NCBI GenBank assembly: GCA_029782335.1
Contig: JAKOVA010000264.1
Span: 16,410-80,409 of the forward strand
DNA: 64,000 bases
Direction of reading: 5' to 3'
Origin: Actinomycetes bacterium
GTDB taxonomy: Bacteria; Actinomycetota; Acidimicrobiia; Acidimicrobiales; Microtrichaceae
This document shows, piece after piece, positions 18,099 to 26,571 of this stretch. Numbering within the stretch: position 1 is the first letter of the stretch; every line of letters starts with the position of its first letter. Made by a program: the position numbers and the translations under genes. Below the pieces are notes generated by a model. That model saw only the letters and a list, made by a program, of their open reading frames with translations, made no database searches and was not told where the DNA came from.

Positions 18099-19350
18099 GA
18101 CCAACCTTGCGTGACAGTTCTGCGAGCTTGTCGAAGATGTTGTCGATGAAGGCCTGCTGACAGTCCTGGGGGGTGAAGTCGGGGAACTCCCAGGTCGGGG
18201 CCGACGTGTCGATCGAACCGCTGAGGTTGAGCACGTCCGCCAGGTTGTTCGCCTGCGCGTCACGCACCGAGAGCGGCCGCAGGTCGAAACCCCACTCGAT
18301 CATCTTGAGCACCGAGGTGTGGTCGTAGGTGTCGTGAGCGACGTAGCCCCGACGGGCGAACGGTGAGATCACCAGACACGGCACGCGGAAGCCGCGCAAC
18401 GCCAGCCACGGGTGGATGTCGGGTGCCTCTTCGGGCTTGACGTGGTCGTAGAAGCCGCCCCACTCATCGAAGTTGATGACCATGACCGTCCGTTCCCAGT
18501 TGGGGCTCGACGTGACGGCTCGGTAGACGGTGTCGAGGAAGCGCTCAGCCATGCGGATGTCGCTGTGCGGGTGGTAATCGGTGGAGGTCCCGAACGGGTC
18601 GGAGAGGACGAACTTCGGGTCGACGAAGGACACGTGCGGGAGGCGCCCGTGCGCGCAGTCCGAGAGAAATCCGTCGAAGGTTCGGGTGATGTCCGCGTGC
18701 CGGAGGCCCCACAGAGCGGTGACGGGGGCGTCGCAGAAGTAGTAGCGGGACTGCAAGCCCTTGTCTTTCATGCGATCCCAAATCGTGGGGAGTGCCGAGA
18801 TCTCGAGCGTGTTCTTCAGGCGATCGCTGGCCCCCGCGTGCTGGTAGATGCGGTTCGGGAACGTGGGGCCCATCGTGGCAGCGAAGTACCGATCGCAGAA
18901 CGTCCAGGCCGGCGCGGCGTTGCCGAGGAAGGGGAGATCGGCCTGCTCGTAGTAGCCGATCGGGAACGTGTCGTCGGTTGGCAGCAGGAACCCGTCGCAG
19001 GCCCCGTTCGCGTACTCGACCCGCCCGCCGCTGTAGGAGTGATCGGGATCCTCGTAGTGGCAGGTGGCGAACTCGGTGAGGTGGTGGGTCTGGTGGGCCA
19101 CGCCGTGTCGGTCTGTGAAGCTCAGGCCCGCTTGGCGGCCGTCGACGCCGGGGAGCCACCCCAACAGGTGGTCGACCGAGCGGTTCTCCATCATCACCAC
19201 GATGAAGTGGTCGATGCCCACCTCACCTGCCGGTCCGTACGGTTTCACCGCGGCCGGCGCCGGCGCACACGCCGATGTTGCCCACCCCGCTCCGACCGCA
19301 CCGGCCGCGACCGCGGCCGAGCCCTTCAGGAAGCCCCGTCGATCAACCAT
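18088..19350 (-). CDS. Tat-exported phosphoesterase (phospholipase C / AcpA superfamily)
   Basis: The 420-residue protein starts with a twin-arginine signal: DRRGFLKG, a short Ala/Gly-rich hydrophobic run and a C-A-P region that could also be a lipobox. The mature part has the alkaline-phosphatase-like phosphoesterase pattern of bacterial phospholipases C and acid phosphatases: DHFIVVMMENRSVDH at the start, NRIYQHAG, FVDPKF, VINFDEWGGFYDHV and SVLKMIEW. It is expected to hydrolyse phosphate esters outside the membrane. ATG 19350 is chosen over the longer ORF because it begins the Tat signal and lies 7 bases after a -10 box. Confidence 0.85.
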   Translation of the reverse strand: MVDRRGFLKGSAAVAAGAVGAGWATSACAPAPAAVKPYGPAGEVGIDHFIVVMMENRSVDHLLGWLPGVDGRQAGLSFTDRHGVAHQTHHLTEFATCHYEDPDHSYSGGRVEYANGACDGFLLPTDDTFPIGYYEQADLPFLGNAAPAWTFCDRYFAATMGPTFPNRIYQHAGASDRLKNTLEISALPTIWDRMKDKGLQSRYYFCDAPVTALWGLRHADITRTFDGFLSDCAHGRLPHVSFVDPKFVLSDPFGTSTDYHPHSDIRMAERFLDTVYRAVTSSPNWERTVMVINFDEWGGFYDHVKPEEAPDIHPWLALRGFRVPCLVISPFARRGYVAHDTYDHTSVLKMIEWGFDLRPLSVRDAQANNLADVLNLSGSIDTSAPTWEFPDFTPQDCQQAFIDNIFDKLAELSRKVGLTT

Positions 19351-19357
19351 GCGCCGG

Positions 19358-19363
19358 AGGGTA
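19358..19363 (-). promoter_or_regulatory. -10 box of leaderless phosphoesterase promoter
   Basis: On the minus strand TACCCT ends 7 bases before the ATG at 19350. It supports the internal start that creates the Tat signal peptide. Confidence 0.6.
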
Positions 19364-19413
19364 CCGTCCGGCCTGGAGCGGAGCGAGGGGCAAGGTCCCC
19401 ACGCGGTCGCCGG

Positions 19414-19419
19414 TAGCAT
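19414..19419 (+). promoter_or_regulatory. -10 box upstream of hisS
   Basis: TAGCAT ends 9 bases before the hisS GTG start. It is divergent from the phosphoesterase promoter about 50 bases away. No Shine-Dalgarno lies between the box and the start. Confidence 0.5.
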
Positions 19420-19428
19420 CCCCCTCCC

Positions 19429-20709
19429 GTGGCAGCTCCCGACTCACCGCGCTCATTGACCGGCATGCATGACGTGCTGCCGCCCGAGTCGGCCCGCTGG
19501 GCGGCGCTCACCGAAACGTTCGCGACGACCTTCGCTGCGCTCGGCTACCGCATGATCGCGACACCGGTGCTCGAAACACTCGCCGTCTTCCAGCGCGTTG
19601 GCGAGGGGACCGACGTCGTGACCAAGGAGATGTACGAGTTCGAAGACCGCGACGGCACGATGGTGGCCCTCCGGCCCGAGTCGACCGCCGGAGTCGCTCG
19701 GGCGTTCATCCAGCACCACCCGGCCACTCCGTGGAAGGTGTGGTACTCCTCGGCCCACTTCCGCCACGAGCGAGCCCAGAAGGGACGAACCCGCCAACAC
19801 CATCAGCTGGGCATCGAATGCTTCGGCGTCGCGGATCCCGACCTCGACGTCGAGATCATCGTCGGCCTCTGGGACTTTCTCGCGGCGCTCGGCCTCCGGC
19901 GGCTGCGACTGTTGGTCAACGACATCGGCACCGCCGCGCAGCGAGGCGCGTTCGTCGAAGCGCTCCGGGCGCGTCTGGGTCCGCTGCGAGGTGAGCTCGA
20001 CGAAGAGGATCAGCCGAAGCTCGACGCCAACACGCTGCGGATTCTCGACTCGAAGCGTCCGGCGACCCGGGCGGCGCTCGCCGCCGCCGAGCTCCCCGAA
20101 CTGGCCGACTTCATCGACGGCGAGGGCCACGAACGATTCGCACGGGTCCGTGCGGGCCTCGACGCGGCGGGCGTTCCCTACGAGGTCACCCCCGCCCTCG
20201 TCCGGGGTCTCGACTACTACAACTCCACCGTGTTCGAGATCGTGTCCGACGCGATCGACGCGGCGCAGTCGACGGTCGGCGGCGGTGGCCGCTACGACGG
20301 ATTGATCGGTTCGCTCGGCGGCCCGGCGACCCCGGGGTTCGGCTTCGGCGCCGGGATCGAACGGATGCTGTTGGCCTGTGACGCCGAAGGCGTTTTCCCG
20401 ACCCCGACAACCCCGCCGGAGGTGTTTATCGTCTCGTTCGGGGATGGGCCGGCGCATCGAGACGCGGTGCGAGACCTCGCGCGCTCGTTGCACCGCGGCG
20501 GGGTGCGTGTCGAGCGGGCCTATGACCGGCGTTCGGGGCGCGCCCAGATGAAGGCGGCCGACCGCTCCGGCGCCCGTTATGCCGTGATCGTCGGCGACGA
20601 CGAGCTGGCGTCCGAGACCGTCACGCTGCGCGACCTCGCGGGGGACGCCGCGCAGCGCAGCGTTCCCCGCAGCCAACTGATCGACAACCCGAGGATGTTC
20701 CTGCTGTGA
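19429..20709 (+). CDS. hisS: HisS, histidyl-tRNA synthetase
   Basis: A 426-residue class II synthetase. Visible elements are the N-terminal SLTGMHDVLPPES, motif 2 with FRHERAQKGRTRQHHQLGIE, the histidine-A motif region LVRGLDYYNSTVFE and motif 3 GFGFGAGIERML. The C-terminal anticodon-binding domain follows. It charges tRNA-His in the cytoplasm. Its stop overlaps the aspS GTG as GTGA; hisS-aspS pairing is common in bacteria. Confidence 0.96.
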   Translation: MAAPDSPRSLTGMHDVLPPESARWAALTETFATTFAALGYRMIATPVLETLAVFQRVGEGTDVVTKEMYEFEDRDGTMVALRPESTAGVARAFIQHHPATPWKVWYSSAHFRHERAQKGRTRQHHQLGIECFGVADPDLDVEIIVGLWDFLAALGLRRLRLLVNDIGTAAQRGAFVEALRARLGPLRGELDEEDQPKLDANTLRILDSKRPATRAALAAAELPELADFIDGEGHERFARVRAGLDAAGVPYEVTPALVRGLDYYNSTVFEIVSDAIDAAQSTVGGGGRYDGLIGSLGGPATPGFGFGAGIERMLLACDAEGVFPTPTTPPEVFIVSFGDGPAHRDAVRDLARSLHRGGVRVERAYDRRSGRAQMKAADRSGARYAVIVGDDELASETVTLRDLAGDAAQRSVPRSQLIDNPRMFLL

Positions 20710-22475
20710 CCTCCACTTCCCTCCGCACCCACTCCTGTGGCGAGCTGCGCCTCGAGCACGTGGGAGCCGCCGTCTCGCTGTGCGGGTGGGTTTCGGCCCG
20801 CCGCGAGCACAGCCAGCACCTCGCCTTCGTTGACCTTCGCGACCACACCGGCATCACGCAGTGCGTCGTGGACGGCGCGAGTGACCTGCGCGGCGAGTAC
20901 GTCGTTCGCATCTCGGGCACCGTCGTCGCCCGTGGCCCGGAGCACCGCAATCCCAATGTGGCGACGGGGGAGATCGAGCTCCACGACTGCACGGTCGAGG
21001 TGCTCGCCACCGCCGAGGCGCCGCCGTTCCGGCTCGACGACCGAGTCGAGACCGACGAGACGATCCGGCTGCGCTACCGCTACCTCGATCTCCGGCGTGC
21101 GGAGATGCAGCGCAACCTCAGGGTCCGCGCCAAAGTCAACAGCGCGGTGCGCTCCGCTATGGAGCAGCAGGGCTTCGTCGAGGTCGAGACGCCCATGCTG
21201 ATCGCCTCGACACCCGAAGGCGCTCGGGACTTCGTCGTCCCGTCTCGACTCAAGCCAGGCTCGTTCTACGCGTTGCCACAGTCGCCCCAGCTGTTCAAGC
21301 AGCTCTGCATGGTGGGGGGGATCGATCGCTACTACCAGATCGCCCGCTGCCTGCGAGACGAGGATCTCCGAGCGGACCGCCAGTTCGAGTTCATGCAGCT
21401 CGACGCCGAGATGAGCTTCGTCACCCAATCAGACGTGCTCGATGCGATCTCGACGACGGTTCGCCACACGATCCAGGCGGTCACCGGCAACGACATCGGC
21501 GAGATCCCGCAGATGACCTGGCGGGAAGCCCAGGAGCGATACGGCTCCGACAAGCCCGACGTGCGTTTCGGGATGGAACTCGTCGAGCTGACCTCGATCT
21601 TCGCCGAGACCGGCTTCAACGCGTTCAAGGCACCGTGTGTGAAGGGGATCCGTGTTCCCGGAGCCGGCGACACGTCCCGCAGCCGGCTCGACGACCTCAC
21701 CGATCGCGCGAAGCGGTGGGGGGCCAAAGGGCTCGTGTGGATGCGCGTCAAGGGTGAAGCCGGCCACGTCGAGGTGGAATCACCGGTCGCGAAGTTCTTG
21801 AGCGAGGCCGAGTGCGCGTCGCTCGCCGCGACCCTCGACGCCGAGCCCGGCGACTTGTTGCTGCTGGTTGCTGACGAGCGACCGACCACGTGCCACGTGC
21901 TCGGTCTGCTTCGTCTGGAACTCGGCCGACCACCGGTGACCGACGGTGGTCTCGCCGTGTGGTGGGTCGTGGACTTCCCGCTCTTCGAATCGATCGACGA
22001 GGCGACGGGCCGACCGGTGCCGGCGCACCATCCCTTCACGATGCCGAATGACGAGGACGCGTCGATCATCGACGAGGTGCTCGCCGGGGGAGACGTCCAC
22101 CGCCTGTTGGAAGTCCGCTCCCAGGCGTACGACCTGGTGATCAACGGGTGGGAACTCGGCTCCGGAAGCGTGCGGATCCACCGCCCCGACATCCAGTCGA
22201 AGATCTTCCGGCTGCTCGGCATCGGCGAAGAGGATGCGCACGAGAAGTTCGGCTTCCTGCTCGACGCGTTCCGCTACGGGGCGCCCCCCCACGCGGGGTT
22301 CGCGTTCGGGATGGACCGTCTCACGGCGCTGCTCGCAGGGGAGGAGAACATCCGTGAGGTGATCGCGTTCCCGAAGACACAAACGGGCAGCGATCCCCTG
22401 ACCGGCGCGCCGAGCGACCTCGACCCGGCACAGCTCCACGAACTCGGACTGCGGCTGCTCCCGCCGACGTCGTAG
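20706..22475 (+). CDS. aspS: AspS, aspartyl-tRNA synthetase
   Basis: A 589-residue class IIb synthetase of bacterial type. An N-terminal OB anticodon domain contains LCGWVSARREHSQHLAFVDLRD. The catalytic core has RYRYLDLRR, FVEVETPML and the QSPQLFKQ signature. A GAD insertion domain follows, with motif 3 at GFAFGMDRLTALL near the end. Whether it also aspartylates tRNA-Asn is not clear from the sequence, and no asparaginyl-tRNA synthetase or gatCAB is in view. The start overlaps hisS. The convergent gene begins its stop codon 3 bases after the aspS stop. Confidence 0.95.
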   Translation: MTSTSLRTHSCGELRLEHVGAAVSLCGWVSARREHSQHLAFVDLRDHTGITQCVVDGASDLRGEYVVRISGTVVARGPEHRNPNVATGEIELHDCTVEVLATAEAPPFRLDDRVETDETIRLRYRYLDLRRAEMQRNLRVRAKVNSAVRSAMEQQGFVEVETPMLIASTPEGARDFVVPSRLKPGSFYALPQSPQLFKQLCMVGGIDRYYQIARCLRDEDLRADRQFEFMQLDAEMSFVTQSDVLDAISTTVRHTIQAVTGNDIGEIPQMTWREAQERYGSDKPDVRFGMELVELTSIFAETGFNAFKAPCVKGIRVPGAGDTSRSRLDDLTDRAKRWGAKGLVWMRVKGEAGHVEVESPVAKFLSEAECASLAATLDAEPGDLLLLVADERPTTCHVLGLLRLELGRPPVTDGGLAVWWVVDFPLFESIDEATGRPVPAHHPFTMPNDEDASIIDEVLAGGDVHRLLEVRSQAYDLVINGWELGSGSVRIHRPDIQSKIFRLLGIGEEDAHEKFGFLLDAFRYGAPPHAGFAFGMDRLTALLAGEENIREVIAFPKTQTGSDPLTGAPSDLDPAQLHELGLRLLPPTS

Positions 22476-22478
22476 CGG

Positions 22479-23150
22479 TCACGCCGCGACGAGCCGCACC
22501 ACGACATCACCCGGCCGGACTTCCGCGAGGGCTCGGGTATCGGCCCCGTCCCGGAGCAGGTCGGGCCGGTCGTAGATCCGAAGGAGGACCACGTCCTCGC
22601 CGCGCCGGAGCGTCGCGGTCGATCCGTCGACCCACGAGGGATTCCATCCGATGGCGGAGACCGCCTCGTCGAGGGCGGCCGGGAGCGCCGCGAGTTGCGA
22701 CGCATCGGTCGAGAAGTCGATGCGGTTCGTGCGGATGTCGTCGGGGGTTCCCACCGGCGCCAGGTCGCAGGGGAGGTTGATGCCGGCGAACATCGCACCG
22801 AGTGAGGACCAATGATCGGCATCCCCAACGGGTGGGGCCGCCGCCGTCGGCGTGGCGGTGGCACCGAGTGACACGATCGAACTTCTCGCTCGGTTGACCG
22901 CGGAGCCGAGCGTCGCAGTCACGGAGACGGGCGGCGGGGGAGGGGCGCTCGCGAGGCCGCGTCGAAGGTCATCGGAGATGGGGATCCCCTCGGTCCGAAA
23001 GAGTTCCTCGGTCGGACTCAGTACACCGGCCGGGGACTCTTCGGCGAGGCGCGCGATCACCGTGGTCCGGTCGCGACGAGCAAGCGTCTTGTAGCGCGCG
23101 AAAATGACGAGTACTCCAGTGGCGACGCAGAGCAGCAGCAGGGCCTTCAC
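22479..23150 (-). CDS. Membrane-anchored protein of unknown function
   Basis: A 223-residue protein I cannot assign. A single N-terminal hydrophobic segment (KALLLLCVATGVLVIFA) is followed by basic residues, so the rest is probably cytoplasmic. A Pro/Ser/Thr-rich linker with PPPPP precedes a folded C-terminal part. The ORF track starts at GTG 23186, but GTG 23150 lies 7 bases after a TACCCT box and starts just before the membrane segment, so I prefer it. It is divergent from rarA and convergent with aspS. Confidence 0.65.
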   Translation of the reverse strand: MKALLLLCVATGVLVIFARYKTLARRDRTTVIARLAEESPAGVLSPTEELFRTEGIPISDDLRRGLASAPPPPPVSVTATLGSAVNRARSSIVSLGATATPTAAAPPVGDADHWSSLGAMFAGINLPCDLAPVGTPDDIRTNRIDFSTDASQLAALPAALDEAVSAIGWNPSWVDGSTATLRRGEDVVLLRIYDRPDLLRDGADTRALAEVRPGDVVVRLVAA

Positions 23151-23157
23151 CGGCCCC

Positions 23158-23163
23158 AGGGTA
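23158..23163 (-). promoter_or_regulatory. -10 box of leaderless promoter for the membrane-anchored unknown
   Basis: On the minus strand TACCCT ends 7 bases before GTG 23150. It decides the start codon in favour of the shorter reading frame. Confidence 0.55.
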
Positions 23164-23219
23164 GGAATCACTTCGCCGTTTGCCACCGGTCGCGGTCTCC
23201 GGCCCGGGATGGGCCGCAG

Positions 23220-23225
23220 TAGCCT
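23220..23225 (+). promoter_or_regulatory. -10 box of leaderless rarA promoter
   Basis: TAGCCT ends 7 bases before the rarA GTG start. The longer ORF in the track would read through this box, so it also helps fix the start. Confidence 0.6.
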
Positions 23226-23232
23226 CGGGCCG

Positions 23233-24327
23233 GTGGCTGTGGATCTGTTCGCCGCAGCGGCTGAGCGCGCCGCGGCAGAAAACGGGCCGCTCGCGGACCG
23301 TCTCCGGCCTCGGCAACTCGCCGATGTCGTCGGTCAGCGCCACCTCCTCGCGGATGACGGCCCGCTCGTTCGACTCCTCGACGCCGCCCGTCTTCCGTCG
23401 ATCGTGCTGTGGGGTCCTCCGGGAACCGGCAAGACGACGATCGCCCGGCTGATCGCGACCTCGCGAAGCGACGTCTTCGTTGCGCTCTCTGCGGTGACGG
23501 CCACGGTCAAGGACATTCGCTCGACGGTCGACGCCGCTTCGGATCGCCTCGGGATGCATCAGCGGCGCACGGTGGTCTTTCTGGATGAGATTCACCGGTT
23601 CACCCGAACCCAGCAGGACGCACTGCTGCCCTCGGTCGAGTCCGGAATCGTCTCCCTGATCGGCGCCACCACCGAGAGCCCATGGGCCACGATCGTCGGA
23701 CCATTGCTGTCACGGCTGACCGTCTTTCGGCTCGAGCCACTCGAACGACGCGACCTCGAAGAACTCGTGGCTCGTGCGGCTGCGACCCTGCAGGTCGAAG
23801 TCGACCCGGCAGCGGGTCGTCTCGCCCTCGAGACGGCCGACGGCGATGCCCGCAAGCTGTTGGGAGTGCTCGATGTCGCCGCGGCGCTCCGTGCGTCGGG
23901 CAACGTCATCGATGAAGCGACGGTTCGCTCAGCGCTTGGCGCTGGAGATCTGCGTTACGGAACCGGTGCCCACTACGACGCGGCGAGCGCGTTCATCAAA
24001 TGGATGCGTCATTCCGAACCGGATCAGGCCGTTGCCTGGCTGGTGCACATGCTCGACGGTGGCGAAGACCCGCGGTTCATCGCCCGGCGGATGCAGATCT
24101 TCGCGTCGGAGGACATCGGCCACGCCGACCCGCGCGCTCTGCTCATCGCCGATGCTGCCGCGCGAGCCGTCGACTCCGTCGGCATGCCGGAGGCCCGGTA
24201 CCTGCTCGCACACGCCGCGACCTATCTCTCGATGGCACCGAAGTCACGCCAGATCGTTGCGGATCTCGAACGGGCATCGACGACGATTCGGCGGCTCCCA
24301 CCAGAGATGCTGGGGGAGACCTCGTGA
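23233..24327 (+). CDS. rarA: RarA/MgsA, replication-associated recombination AAA+ ATPase
   Basis: A 364-residue clamp-loader-like ATPase. PLADRLRPRQLADVVGQRHLL starts the fold, followed by Walker A LWGPPGTGKTT, Walker B VVFLDEIHRFTRTQQD and sensor I GATTESPW. The C-terminal tetramerisation domain includes KWMRHSEPDQAVAWLVHML and RRMQIFASEDIGHADP. It acts at stalled replication forks. The GTG start is preferred over the upstream track start because of conservation and the -10 box. It ends in a GTGA overlap with the next gene. Confidence 0.94.
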   Translation: MAVDLFAAAAERAAAENGPLADRLRPRQLADVVGQRHLLADDGPLVRLLDAARLPSIVLWGPPGTGKTTIARLIATSRSDVFVALSAVTATVKDIRSTVDAASDRLGMHQRRTVVFLDEIHRFTRTQQDALLPSVESGIVSLIGATTESPWATIVGPLLSRLTVFRLEPLERRDLEELVARAAATLQVEVDPAAGRLALETADGDARKLLGVLDVAAALRASGNVIDEATVRSALGAGDLRYGTGAHYDAASAFIKWMRHSEPDQAVAWLVHMLDGGEDPRFIARRMQIFASEDIGHADPRALLIADAAARAVDSVGMPEARYLLAHAATYLSMAPKSRQIVADLERASTTIRRLPPEMLGETS

Positions 24328-24710
24328 GCGCAGTCGATCTCGCAGCGGTCCTCCTGGCGGCCGTCGCCTTGGTGGCGGTCGCCGCGCTCGCGGTCGTCTG
24401 TGCCCGCCTCGTGTCGCTGACCCGTGCGCTGGGCGCTGCGGTCGATGAGCTTCGTGCCACGGTGGAGCCTGCGAGCGCGGAGCTCGTCGACGCCGCCGAT
24501 CGCGCTGCTGCACAGGTGGATCGCCTCGAGTCGCTGATCCGAACGACGGCGAGCATCTCCGAGACGGTTGATGCCGCTGCGCAAACCACCTTCCGGGTGT
24601 TGTCGAGTCCGGTCATCAAGGGCGCGGCGATCGCCACCGGGACGGGTCGCGCGGCACGCCGACTGCGCGGACGCCAGGGGTCCGCGCCTGGTGATGAAGG
24701 GACAGGTTGA
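24324..24710 (+). CDS. DUF948-like membrane protein
   Basis: A 128-residue protein with one N-terminal transmembrane helix (about residues 5-27, an Ala/Val/Leu run) and then a long amphipathic helical region rich in Ala and Glu. This fits the DUF948 family found beside rarA, alaS and ruvX in Actinobacteria. The function is unknown; a coiled-coil membrane or cell-wall scaffold has been suggested for relatives. GTG overlaps the rarA stop (GTGA), and its own stop overlaps the next ATG (TGATG). Confidence 0.7.
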   Translation: MSAVDLAAVLLAAVALVAVAALAVVCARLVSLTRALGAAVDELRATVEPASAELVDAADRAAAQVDRLESLIRTTASISETVDAAAQTTFRVLSSPVIKGAAIATGTGRAARRLRGRQGSAPGDEGTG

Positions 24711-24931
24711 TGTTCAAGCGGGTGATCTGGTTCGGAATCGGTGCAGCCGCAGGAACGGCGGGAACCGTATGGACCGAGCGTAAGGTTCGCTCGCAACTGG
24801 ACCGGGTGCGCCCCGCCGCGCTCGCGGGCTCGGTGCAAGATGCGGTCCGCGCCGCGGTGGCCGAGGGTCGGAGCGCTGCACGCGCTCGAGAGGATGAGCT
24901 TCGGTCCCGCTACGGCGGGCGACGCGGGTGA
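24710..24931 (+). CDS. Small protein of the rarA-ruvX cluster, unknown function
   Basis: A 73-residue basic protein starting MFKRVIWFGIGAAAGTAGTVW, with a short hydrophobic Gly/Ala segment that may be membrane-inserted, then Arg-rich helices. Similar small proteins sit between the DUF948 gene and ruvX or alaS in other Actinobacteria, so position supports it as a real gene. It is joined to both neighbours by overlaps (TGATG and GTGA). No function can be assigned. Confidence 0.65.
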   Translation: MFKRVIWFGIGAAAGTAGTVWTERKVRSQLDRVRPAALAGSVQDAVRAAVAEGRSAARAREDELRSRYGGRRG

Positions 24932-25353
24932 GGGCGCTCGGTATCGATCTCGGCGCCAAGCGGATCGGCGTCGCGGTGTCCGACAGCGCCGGGACGGTCG
25001 CGACACCCGTCGAAACCCTGATCCGCACCCCCGACCGGGCCGCGCTGCATCGTTCGATCGTCGCCCTCGGTCGCGAGTGGGAGGTCGAGATCATCGTGGT
25101 CGGCCTGCCGCTCGGTCTTGACGGATCGGTCGGACCGGCGGCCGCGGCAGCGCTCGCCGAGGTCGAGGAGCTACGTGGCACCGCCGGGGTGCCGGTCGAG
25201 ACCTACGATGAGCGTTTGACGACCGTGACCGCCCAGCGGTCATTGCACGACATGAACCTCGCCCCCGCAGCACGGCGTCGGGTGGTCGACCAACTCGCCG
25301 CAGCCGTGATGTTGCAGGCGTGGCTCGATCGTCGACGCAACGGCCCCACCTGA
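24928..25353 (+). CDS. ruvX: RuvX/YqgF, RNase H-like nuclease in rRNA processing
   Basis: A 141-residue RuvC-like protein. The first Asp lies in ALGIDLGAKRIGVAVSD, the Glu in VETYDERLTT and the last Asp in VVDQLAAAVMLQAWLD. Homologues (YqgF) act in 16S rRNA 5' end processing, with a proposed Holliday junction role. The GTG start overlaps the previous gene as GTGA. mltG follows after 16 bases. alaS, usually just upstream in Actinobacteria, is absent here. Confidence 0.9.
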   Translation: MRALGIDLGAKRIGVAVSDSAGTVATPVETLIRTPDRAALHRSIVALGREWEVEIIVVGLPLGLDGSVGPAAAAALAEVEELRGTAGVPVETYDERLTTVTAQRSLHDMNLAPAARRRVVDQLAAAVMLQAWLDRRRNGPT

Positions 25354-25369
25354 GAGCTGATCTGAACCC

Positions 25370-26569
25370 GTGACCGACCCTTCCACGCCCGGCCGCCCAT
25401 CCCCAGCCGAGCCTCGCCGCCGACCGCAACCGACGAGCGCTGCTGAACGTCCCGTGCGACGCGCCCCCAGCCCCACTCAACGGGCGCCCCAGCGCCGTGA
25501 CGAGTACGTCGAGATCCGGCCTGCCGGGTCACTCGGGCGGCGGGTGGTCCTTTTCGTACTCGGCGTCGCGGTGATCATGGCGATCATCGCCGGAGGCGTG
25601 CTGGTGTGGGCGATGCGTCAGATCGATCCTGGCGATCCGGGCCCGCAGGTCGCCTCCCTGACGATTCCGTCCGGATCCGGAGTTGCCGATATCGGCGCGC
25701 TCCTCGAGAAGCGGGGCATCATCACGAGCGCGACGGTCTTCGAGTGGTACGCCCGCTGGGAGAACAAGGGATCGAACTGGAAAGCAGGGGAGTACACGAC
25801 CTTCCGTCGGAACTCCACGATGGCGGCGGTCTTCAAGGTGCTCGACGCGGGTCCGGTCCCGCCCGACACCGTGTCGCTGACGCTCATCCCCGGGACCCGC
25901 CTCGAAGATCAGCTCGCACGAATCTCGAAGGCGTTCCCCTCGATCACGGTGCCGCAACTGCAGATGGTGCTGGCCTCGGGCCGGATCACCTCGAAGTACC
26001 GCAAGGCCGCTCAACCCTCCTGGGAGGGGATGCTCGCCGCCGACACGTTCCGTTTCGAGGAGGACGCGACCGCGGATCAGATCCTCCAGACCCTCGCTGA
26101 TCATCAGACGAAGCTTCTTGACGAGCTCGGTTACGGGCGTGCCGAGGCCCTCACCGGACACACGGCGTGGGAACTGGTCACGATCGCGTCGCTCGTCGAG
26201 CGCGAAGCGGGCACGCCGCCGGATGAGGCCGGAAAGATCGCGCGGGTGGTCTACAACCGACTCGATCGTGGCGAGCCGTTGGGAATCGACGCATCGATTC
26301 TCTACGGCCTCGGGCGCACCTCGGGCGCATTGACCAAGTCTGATCTGGCGAAGGACACGCCGTACAACAATCGGTTGCACAAGGGCCTCCCGCCGACGCC
26401 GATCGCGACGCCGGCTCGCGCGGCGCTCGCTGCGGCGATCGATCCGACCCCCGGTCCGTGGATCTACTACGTCCTCGTCGAGAACGACCCACCGACCCAC
26501 CTGTTCACCGATTCGGCCCGAGAGTTCCAGAAGGCGAAGGCCGATGCGAAGGCGCGCGGGGTTTTCTGA
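25370..26569 (+). CDS. mltG: MltG, endolytic murein transglycosylase
   Basis: The 399-residue protein has a cytoplasmic Pro/Arg-rich N terminus (about 55 residues), one transmembrane helix (about 57-82) and an extracytoplasmic YceG domain. The catalytic Glu lies in ASLVEREAG near residue 277, followed by KIARVVYNRL and the substrate-cleft segment SPYN-like DTPYNN. MltG cuts nascent glycan strands and is thought to set their length. The long disordered cytoplasmic tail is common in actinobacterial MltG. aroE starts 2 bases after its stop. Confidence 0.92.
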   Translation: MTDPSTPGRPSPAEPRRRPQPTSAAERPVRRAPSPTQRAPQRRDEYVEIRPAGSLGRRVVLFVLGVAVIMAIIAGGVLVWAMRQIDPGDPGPQVASLTIPSGSGVADIGALLEKRGIITSATVFEWYARWENKGSNWKAGEYTTFRRNSTMAAVFKVLDAGPVPPDTVSLTLIPGTRLEDQLARISKAFPSITVPQLQMVLASGRITSKYRKAAQPSWEGMLAADTFRFEEDATADQILQTLADHQTKLLDELGYGRAEALTGHTAWELVTIASLVEREAGTPPDEAGKIARVVYNRLDRGEPLGIDASILYGLGRTSGALTKSDLAKDTPYNNRLHKGLPPTPIATPARAALAAAIDPTPGPWIYYVLVENDPPTHLFTDSAREFQKAKADAKARGVF

Positions 26570-26571
26570 CC

